From assembly GCA_964444795.1 (NCBI GenBank), contig CAYUIQ010000174.1, positions 1-19,290 on the forward strand: a stretch of 19,290 nt of DNA, in the 5' to 3' direction. The position numbers and the translations under genes were made by a program. Shown piece by piece: positions 15,557-19,290 of this stretch; the first letter of the stretch is position 1, and each line of letters starts with the position of its first letter. A model generated the notes under the pieces. The model saw only the letters and a list, made by a program, of their open reading frames with translations, did no database searches and was not told where the DNA came from. Origin of the DNA: JABMRP01 sp964444795 (GTDB lineage: Bacteria > Planctomycetota > Planctomycetia > Pirellulales > Thermoguttaceae).

Positions 15557-16693
15557 CTATTCTCCCTCGCGGCGGAATTTCTCGTATCGGGCCAACTCGC
15601 GCCGCGAGACCGAAGGCCGTGTCTGCTCCAGCCCCCGTTGGACGTCTTCGACGCACACGGGCACCGGCTTACCGGCCAGCATCGCCTGCTCGAAGGCCGG
15701 GTCCACAATCCGATCGACCAGTCCGTGCAGATCGGCGCCCGAGTAGCCGTCGGTCCGTTCGGCCAGATGGTCGACGTCGACCTGCTCGTCGCGGGGGATT
15801 TTTCCCAAAGTCGACTGGAGAATGAACTGTCGGGCGCACGGGTCGGGAAGCCCCACATAGACGTGCTCGCCGAAACGGCCGTGTCGCATGGCCGCCGGAT
15901 CGAGGTCCCAGGGCCGGTTCGTAGCGCCCAACATCAACAGCCCGCCCCGGTCGCTCTTCAGCCCGTCGATCTGGGCCAGGAACTCGGGAATCAGGCGGTT
16001 CATCACGGTCGAGTTCCCGCCGCGCCGGGAGATCAACGCCTCGGTCTCGTCGAGAAAGATGACCGAAGCGGTGTGCGACCGGGCCGTTTGGAATAATTCC
16101 CGCAGGTTGGCTTCGGCGTCGCCCACCCATTTACTCATGATGTCGCTGCATTGGACATTGAAGAAGGCGGCGTCGAGTTCGGTAGCGATGGCCTTGGCCA
16201 TCATTGTTTTGCCGGTTCCCGGAGGGCCGTACATCAAGATGCCGCCCCCCGGCTTTCGGCCGTATTGTTCGGCCAGATCGGGGCGCCGAAAGGGCAGGAT
16301 TACCCGCCGTCGAATCAGGTCCTTGACCGTCTCCAGCCCGGCGATATCGTCAAAGGCGATACCCGGCTTCTCGGTCACCTGCCAGCGATTCTCCTTACTC
16401 CCATCGGCCGATTCGGCCACGGGCTGGTCGCCCAGGGTGGTATCTTGTCGCTTGGCAGGCGACGCTCCCGGCGGCCTCTCGTCGGCGGGAATTTTGCCGG
16501 CCAGTTCCAGCAGGCGGAGCCCTTTCTTCTTCCGATCGCCGCGGAGTTGCTCGTCGCGCGTCTGACCGGCCATCTCCAACAAGGCGCGCGAAGCCAGCAA
16601 CAGCCGGCGACGTGCCTCGGGCAGTTGCTTGTCGGCCAAGGCGCGTTGGGCCGCCTGGTAATGTTCGAGGTAGTGCTCGTAGAGAAGGGTCAT
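15557..16693 (-). CDS. Vps4-like AAA ATPase with MIT-like N-terminal domain (module 1)
   Basis: 378 aa. Residues 1-70 are a three-helix bundle in the style of the MIT domain (YQAAQRALADKQLPEARRRL, then a basic third helix RKKKGLRLLELAGKI). A linker runs to about 108, then a classical AAA module: FDDIAGLETVKDLI, Walker A GPPGTGKT (156-163), pore loop KWVG (188-191), Walker B VIFLDE (211-216), sensor-1 ATNR (257-260), arginine fingers R270 and R273, and GYSGADL in the lid. One AAA ring domain behind an MIT-like bundle is the Vps4/katanin/spastin layout; the usual FxDEID is LDETEA here. Vps4 disassembles ESCRT-III polymers using ATP. It starts 13 bp after the ESCRT-III-like gene, without a clear ribosome site, so coupling is likely. 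Another AAA family with a helical N-terminus is the main alternative. Confidence 0.8.
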   Translation of the reverse strand: MTLLYEHYLEHYQAAQRALADKQLPEARRRLLLASRALLEMAGQTRDEQLRGDRKKKGLRLLELAGKIPADERPPGASPAKRQDTTLGDQPVAESADGSKENRWQVTEKPGIAFDDIAGLETVKDLIRRRVILPFRRPDLAEQYGRKPGGGILMYGPPGTGKTMMAKAIATELDAAFFNVQCSDIMSKWVGDAEANLRELFQTARSHTASVIFLDETEALISRRGGNSTVMNRLIPEFLAQIDGLKSDRGGLLMLGATNRPWDLDPAAMRHGRFGEHVYVGLPDPCARQFILQSTLGKIPRDEQVDVDHLAERTDGYSGADLHGLVDRIVDPAFEQAMLAGKPVPVCVEDVQRGLEQTRPSVSRRELARYEKFRREGE

Positions 16694-16706
16694 GGAAGAT
16701 TTCGTG

Positions 16707-17315
16707 CTACTGGCCGGCCGACTCGCCGCCGGTCAATTCCTGCTCGATGGCCTTCAGGCCGGCCGCGATCTCCTGGTCGACGTTGGTCTCTTGCGAGGCG
16801 GCCTGGCCGGTGACGATCCGCTCGATCTCTTCGGCCGAGATTCCGTCGCCCTCGGTGGGAGCCGACATCTCGGCCGTACTGATGCGGTCCAGCACCAAAC
16901 CCATCGTCATTTCCAACTGGTTGCTCTGCGCCAGGGCCGTTTCCACGTCGTGGAGCACCTCGCCGGCGTTGAAGTCCTTGAAGACGTCGCCGATCGATCG
17001 GGCCATCGCCTTCATCCCCGAGGCGAAGTCCTTGAAAAGTCCGACTTTGTCCCGGGTTTGCAGAATGGTCTCGAAATAGAGCAGTTGGCTCTCCACGGAT
17101 CGGCGCTCGTTGGTCGTTTGCGCGACCATCCGGCAGAGCCGCTGGAAATTCACCTTGTCGCCGCCCTTTTTCGCCCGCAGGGCCTTCTCCATGTACTGCC
17201 GCTCGTGCTGCTGAAGCTTGCTGGCATGCTGCCGGTGGAGGGCCAGAGCCCGCTGGATGGCGATATCGCGCTGGAGCTCTCGTTCTCGTTTCGATTTGAA
17301 AAGTTTCCCAAACAT
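16707..17315 (-). CDS. ESCRT-III-like (Snf7/CHMP-type) helical protein, module 1
   Basis: 202 aa, no signal peptide or membrane helix. The start MFGKLFKSKRERE is a short amphipathic stretch followed by basic residues, like the membrane-inserting N-terminus of Snf7/CHMP4. Residues about 12-90 can form the long helical hairpin (LALHRQHASKLQQHERQY, MEKALRAKKGGDKVNFQRL, then NERRSVESQLLYFETIL). Residues about 116-146 resemble helix 5 of ESCRT-III (VLHDVETALAQSNQLEMTM). The acidic tail ends in DQEIAAGLKAIEQEL (180-194), which roughly fits the MIM1 pattern read by MIT domains. Length and charge layout match the family (about 200-240 aa, basic front, acidic tail). The next gene is an MIT-AAA ATPase. 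No Shine-Dalgarno site; the leader is AT-rich. A PspA/Vipp1 relative or unrelated coiled coil remains possible. Confidence 0.7.
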   Translation of the reverse strand: MFGKLFKSKRERELQRDIAIQRALALHRQHASKLQQHERQYMEKALRAKKGGDKVNFQRLCRMVAQTTNERRSVESQLLYFETILQTRDKVGLFKDFASGMKAMARSIGDVFKDFNAGEVLHDVETALAQSNQLEMTMGLVLDRISTAEMSAPTEGDGISAEEIERIVTGQAASQETNVDQEIAAGLKAIEQELTGGESAGQ

Positions 17316-17385
17316 TGTAATAATCTGTAAATATCTGTCGGATTCGGTCAGTAAATGTGTATATTAGTATCAGAGGGTCCGAATT

Positions 17386-17391
17386 TATAAT
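17386..17391 (+). promoter_or_regulatory. Perfect -10 hexamer in AT-rich intergenic region
   Basis: TATAAT occurs on the plus strand at 17386-17391 within an AT-rich tract (about 17316-17400). The -35 region 16-18 bases upstream is poor. The reverse strand is similarly AT-rich, so the tract may serve the leftward operon as well. Confidence 0.3.
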
Positions 17392-17399
17392 AAAATTGT

Positions 17400-17417
17400 C
17401 GTGATCTGTTCATCACG
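17400..17417. promoter_or_regulatory. Operator-like palindrome upstream of the rightward promoter
   Basis: CGTGAT (17400-17405) and ATCACG (17412-17417) form a perfect 6-base dyad with a 6-base spacer, ending 3 bases before the TTGACA at 17421. The position suits a regulator binding site. No regulator gene is adjacent. Confidence 0.35.
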
Positions 17418-17420
17418 TAC

Positions 17421-17449
17421 TTGACATCCTCATAATACGGGGTTAATCT
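17421..17449 (+). promoter_or_regulatory. Sigma-70-type promoter for the rightward ESCRT-like operon
   Basis: Perfect TTGACA at 17421-17426, a 17-base spacer, then TAATCT at 17444-17449 (matching the TA...T of the -10 consensus). It points to the 238-aa gene at 17600 and leaves a leader of about 145 bases. That leader contains a C5/G5 inverted repeat near 17480-17502 and otherwise nothing I recognise. Confidence 0.5.
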
Positions 17450-17599
17450 GGCGTGTCAAGAGGACGCCGAATTTTCTCACCCCCACGCTGGAGAGGGGGG
17501 TTACGGGATGAAACGCAATCAGTCCATACGCCTCCGGCAACCATCGGACACGGCCGGCTTTTCCCACAAGACGGCTTTTTCCACAAGAAAGGATAGAAC

Positions 17600-18316
17600 A
17601 TGGGATTCTTGAGCAATCTGTTCGGCAAGCAGAAACGCACGTTGAAGGATCTGACCGTCGACGACCTGAAGCGAGAGCAACTCTCCCTGCAGAACGAGCA
17701 GCGGAAAATCGATGCGGAAACCGAACGACTCGAAAAAGACGAAACCCAACTGAAAAGCGAGTACGCCCAGGCCACCTCGGCCTCGCAGAAACGGTCGATC
17801 GCCCGAAAGATCCAAGATCTCCGCACCCGCGGCACCGGCCTGGAGACCCGCATTTCCTACTGCCAGAAGATGCTCCGGTCGGTCAACGGTTTTTTGGTGA
17901 TCAAGGAGAACATGGCCTTCTTCGAGCGGATGGGCGTCGCTTCGGCTCTGTCGGAGATGGACATGAGCGAAGTCGAGAGCTTCATCAACGAGGCGACGAT
18001 CGAGGGAACGCTCCAGCAAGAGAAGCTGGCCTCGTTGTTGCAGCACGTGACCGACGGCGTCGAGCGGATCAGCGAGACGGCATCCGATGGTTCGCTCGAT
18101 GATCTGATGGCCGAACTCGACGGCGAAGTGGCCGAAACGCCCGCCGCCGTGGCCGAAACGCCCGCCGCCGTGACCGAAACGGCCGCCGCCGAACCGGAAC
18201 TCGACGGCGTGATGGATGAACTCGACGCGGCCATCGCCAAGGGCACCGAAGCCGCCCGACAGGCACAGGCCGAGCCGAAGCCATCGCAACCGAATCCGCC
18301 CCAGCGGGAGGCCTGA
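17600..18316 (+). CDS. ESCRT-III-like (Snf7-type) helical protein, module 2, with tandem MIM1-like tail motifs
   Basis: 238 aa, soluble, with a GAAAGGA ribosome site. The start MGFLSNLFGKQKR again looks like an amphipathic membrane-binding helix plus basic residues. Residues about 18-95 form a long charged hairpin (LKREQLSLQNEQRKIDAETE, then QKRSIARKIQDLRTRGTGLE). Residues about 118-157 resemble helix 5 (MDMSEVESFINEATIEGTL). The tail is acidic and has two near-identical motifs, DGSLDDLMAELD (163-174) and EPELDGVMDELD (198-209), both fitting the spacing of MIM1 motifs bound by MIT domains. Between them lie AETPAAV repeats (178-184, 185-191, and a degenerate third). A Pro-rich end follows. An MIT-AAA ATPase starts 4 bp later. 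Homology is inferred from pattern and pairing. Confidence 0.7.
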   Translation: MGFLSNLFGKQKRTLKDLTVDDLKREQLSLQNEQRKIDAETERLEKDETQLKSEYAQATSASQKRSIARKIQDLRTRGTGLETRISYCQKMLRSVNGFLVIKENMAFFERMGVASALSEMDMSEVESFINEATIEGTLQQEKLASLLQHVTDGVERISETASDGSLDDLMAELDGEVAETPAAVAETPAAVTETAAAEPELDGVMDELDAAIAKGTEAARQAQAEPKPSQPNPPQREA

Positions 18317-18320
18317 TGTC

Positions 18321-19290
18321 ATGACTCCGGCTGAAGACGATTTCGGACGTCAACTGGTGGCCCTGATCGATGCCGGCAATGGTGCATTGGGACGCCACGA
18401 TCGCCCCGCGGCGATTGTCAGCTACGCTCGGGCGAGCGAGCTGCTCTTCCAGCAGGCGGCCCGAGCGAGCCAGCGCGAGGAGAAATTGAACCTCGCCCGA
18501 CGCGCCCGACAGCTTCTCGACTCGGTCCGCGCCCTGAAAGGCGAGCTACCGGAGACGGCCGGTGTTGCCCCGGCGGGTAGCGGGGAAGGCTCCGCCGAGA
18601 GGTCGTCGCCGGAAGGTCCCCGCCTGGAGACGGGCATCACGTTCGGCGACATCGCCGGATTGGAGCAGGTCAAGGAGACGCTCCGGGTGCGAATGATCTA
18701 TCCGGCTCGCAACCCCGAGAAACTGGCCCAATACGGCCTGGAGATGGGCGGCGGGATGCTGCTGTTTGGACCTCCCGGAACGGGCAAGACGATGGTGGCC
18801 AAGGCGGTGGCCGGCGAAATGGCGCTGCCCTTCTTTTCGCTCAAGCCCTCGCAGGTGCTCAGCCAGTATTACGGTCAGAGCGAGGCGAAATTGGCCGAGA
18901 TCTTCGACGAAGTGCGTAGCCACACCGAGGGGGCGGTCGTCTTCGTCGATGAGATCGACGCAATCGGCGCGTCGCGCAGTCGGGGCGACGCCAGCGAACC
19001 GTCGCGCCGTTTGCTGAACCAACTATTGCAGGAACTGGACGGCGTGCATGGCCGGCCCAAGGGACTGCTGTTTCTGGCGGCCACCAACGAGCCGTGGCTG
19101 CTGGACGACGCCCTGTTGCGGCCGCCCCGGTTTTCCGAGAAATGTTACATCCCGCTACCCGGCGCGGAGGCGAGACGCGTGCTCCTGGAACTGCGATTGC
19201 GAGGTTGCCCCGTCGGCGGCGACATCGACTTCGATCAACTGGTCCAGCAGACCGACGGTTTCAGCGGCGCCGATCTGGTCGGCCTGTGTG
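18321..19290 (+). CDS. Vps4-like AAA ATPase with MIT-like N-terminal domain, module 2 (3' end outside window)
   Basis: 323 residues are visible and the frame is still open at the window edge. GGGAGG lies about 9 bases before the ATG, inside the end of the previous gene, 4 bp away. Residues 5-73 are an MIT-like three-helix bundle (GALGRHDRPAAIVSYARASE, then RARQLLDSVRALK). After a Gly/Ser/Pro linker the AAA module begins at about 107: FGDIAGLEQVKETL, Walker A GPPGTGKT (150-157), aromatic pore loop QYYG (182-185), Walker B VVFVDEID (206-213), sensor-1 ATNE (254-257, N256), arginine fingers near R267/R270, and GFSGADL (313-319). The lid domain is cut off. It is clearly related to the ATPase at 15557-16693 but differs in pore loop and linker, so each probably serves its own partner. 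Expected role: ATP-driven remodelling of the ESCRT-III-like polymer. Confidence 0.8.
   Translation, partial: MTPAEDDFGRQLVALIDAGNGALGRHDRPAAIVSYARASELLFQQAARASQREEKLNLARRARQLLDSVRALKGELPETAGVAPAGSGEGSAERSSPEGPRLETGITFGDIAGLEQVKETLRVRMIYPARNPEKLAQYGLEMGGGMLLFGPPGTGKTMVAKAVAGEMALPFFSLKPSQVLSQYYGQSEAKLAEIFDEVRSHTEGAVVFVDEIDAIGASRSRGDASEPSRRLLNQLLQELDGVHGRPKGLLFLAATNEPWLLDDALLRPPRFSEKCYIPLPGAEARRVLLELRLRGCPVGGDIDFDQLVQQTDGFSGADLVGLC

Noticed and set aside
15556..15858. N-terminal extension of the CsgG/LpoB-like gene up to 15858
   Set aside because: The extension overlaps the AAA ATPase out of frame and reads as Ser/Arg/Trp-rich nonsense. A good ribosome site favours 15555.
15269..16813. Long plus-strand frames opposite the AAA ATPase of module 1
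   Set aside because: Walker A, Walker B and the arginine fingers fix the minus strand as coding; the plus frames are shadows.
18130..18195. Short repeated GCCGAAACGCCCGCCGCCGT-like units as a CRISPR or DNA repeat element
   Set aside because: The units are in frame and encode the AETPAAV linker repeat; there are only two to three copies and no spacers.
17600..18316. PspA/Vipp1 orthologue
   Set aside because: The N-terminus is similar in style, but the length of the hairpin, the acidic repeat tail with MIM1-like motifs and the adjacent MIT-AAA gene fit the Snf7/Vps4 type better. Not excluded without a profile search.

Overview
This window looks like a piece of a planctomycete (Planctomycetota) chromosome. 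It is GC-rich. It carries an ECF sigma factor overlapping a short FecR-type anti-sigma gene, a PEP-CTERM protein with the VPEPST sorting signal, several proteins with an N-terminal CxxC/CxxC zinc ribbon followed by membrane segments, and intergenic palindromes of the kind common in that phylum. No rRNA, tRNA, CRISPR array, transposase or phage gene was seen.

Layout. (1) 1-2386, plus strand: the end of an ECF sigma factor, a single-pass anti-sigma protein, an exported helical protein (these three overlap by ATGA), then a second exported helical protein. (2) 2488-4056, plus: an exported protein joining a short ModA-like binding domain to two tandem methyltransferase-like domains. (3) 7175-4176, minus: a small membrane protein, a zinc-ribbon membrane protein and nadB (L-aspartate oxidase, NAD synthesis). 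(4) 7467-10037, plus: a large exported alpha/beta hydrolase. (5) 10395-12620, plus: a PEP-CTERM protein built from two pairs of duplicated domains. (6) 12626-14893: a zinc-ribbon PrsW-family intramembrane protease gene bracketed by a 273-bp direct repeat. The right copy is the 3' end of an intact membrane-protein gene and the left copy is a truncated fragment.

(7) 14620-19290 is the most striking part. Two divergent operons leave an AT-rich 284-bp intergenic region. Leftward: a 202-aa helical protein resembling ESCRT-III (Snf7/CHMP), a Vps4-like AAA ATPase with an MIT-like N-terminus, and a membrane protein with a CsgG/LpoB-like domain. Rightward: a second ESCRT-III-like protein (238 aa) with two MIM1-like C-terminal motifs, followed by a second MIT-AAA ATPase that runs off the window. 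Taken together this looks like a duplicated bacterial ESCRT-III/Vps4-type membrane-remodelling system. By analogy, the small proteins would polymerise on membrane, and each ATPase would grip its partner's C-terminal tail through the MIT-like domain and take the polymer apart. This is inference from sequence patterns and gene pairing; no homology search or structure prediction could be run.

Most long open frames antisense to these genes are composition shadows and are left out.
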